The position numbers and the translations under genes were made by a program. Shown piece by piece: positions 63,921-64,000 of a DNA stretch of 64,000 nucleotides. The stretch comes from Linepithema humile (lineage: Eukaryota; Arthropoda; Insecta; Hymenoptera; Formicidae): positions 18,848,001 to 18,912,000 of the forward strand of contig NC_090133.1 in the NCBI RefSeq assembly GCF_040581485.1, in the 5' to 3' direction. Position 1 is the first letter of the stretch; each line of letters starts with the position of its first letter. The notes under the pieces were generated by a model that was given only the letters and a program-made list of their open reading frames with translations, searched no databases and was not told where the DNA came from.

Positions 63921-64000
63921 ATGCTGCTTTGCGACAACTCGAACTACTCGCCATGCAATCTGGATATATCGGACTGGTTGGGTCCTCGCGCGATCGAACC
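63921..64000 (+). CDS. Possible first coding exon of an unidentified plus-strand gene, cut by the window end
   Basis: An ATG at 63921 opens a frame that stays open for 26 codons to the edge (MLLCDNSNYSPCNLDISD, continuing). About 200 bases of purine-rich, GAGAG-containing sequence precede it, resembling insect 5' UTRs, and a TTTACAG acceptor-like site lies 20 bases upstream. I do not recognise the protein. The minus strand is also open across the last 80 bases, so chance is a real alternative. Confidence 0.2.
   Translation, partial: MLLCDNSNYSPCNLDISDWLGPRAIE

Overview
The window is nuclear DNA from an insect, most likely a hymenopteran. The genes are intron-rich with GT-AG (twice GC-AG) splicing, the background is AT-rich with CpG-containing GC-rich islands, and there are many microsatellites and short palindromic (MITE-like) elements. 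Every protein recognised matches an animal family. An ant or bee is my inference from style; no sequence feature proves the order.

Five protein genes can be supported by joining exons in phase. (1) 12041-12801, minus strand: the first three coding exons of an EF-hand rhomboid protease (rho-4/RHBDL type). Its membrane catalytic part is not visible, so positions 1-12040 are probably one long intron. (2) 18432-19834, plus: a complete 4-exon calcium-activated nucleotidase/apyrase (CANT1 type, 393 aa). (3) 25317-29276, plus: a complete 10-exon TTC39C-like tetratricopeptide protein (613 aa). (4) 30208-32121, plus: a complete 8-exon short SUN-domain protein (328 aa, SPAG4/SUN3 type), read convergently with the next gene. 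(5) 35509-58901, minus: a T-type (Cav3) voltage-gated calcium channel alpha-1 subunit. Thirty exons are visible, covering 29 exon positions (about 2290 aa), from the domain I pore turret to the stop codon. The domain I S1-S5 exons lie beyond the right edge, so 58902-64000 is probably intron.

The most notable structure is a pair of mutually exclusive exons in the channel for the domain II extracellular turret: one with three cysteines (50210-50330) and one with five (45391-45547). Invertebrate Cav3 channels are known to swap these loops to change sodium versus calcium permeation, so this is a recognised system rather than a new one. The channel also has two nearby GC-AG introns and an intronic, degenerate copy of part of its own domain III S5 exon.

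The remaining space is non-coding. 13-18 kb is AT-rich with an almost perfect 78-bp palindrome. 19.9-25.3 kb holds three MITE-like inverted repeats, a 12-bp tandem repeat and two pairs of diverged local duplications. 32.1-35.5 kb is probably the channel 3' UTR plus a convergent intergenic stretch. The long channel introns contain GA- and TA-rich simple repeats. I saw no tRNA, rRNA, CRISPR or viral genes, and no convincing previously undescribed system.
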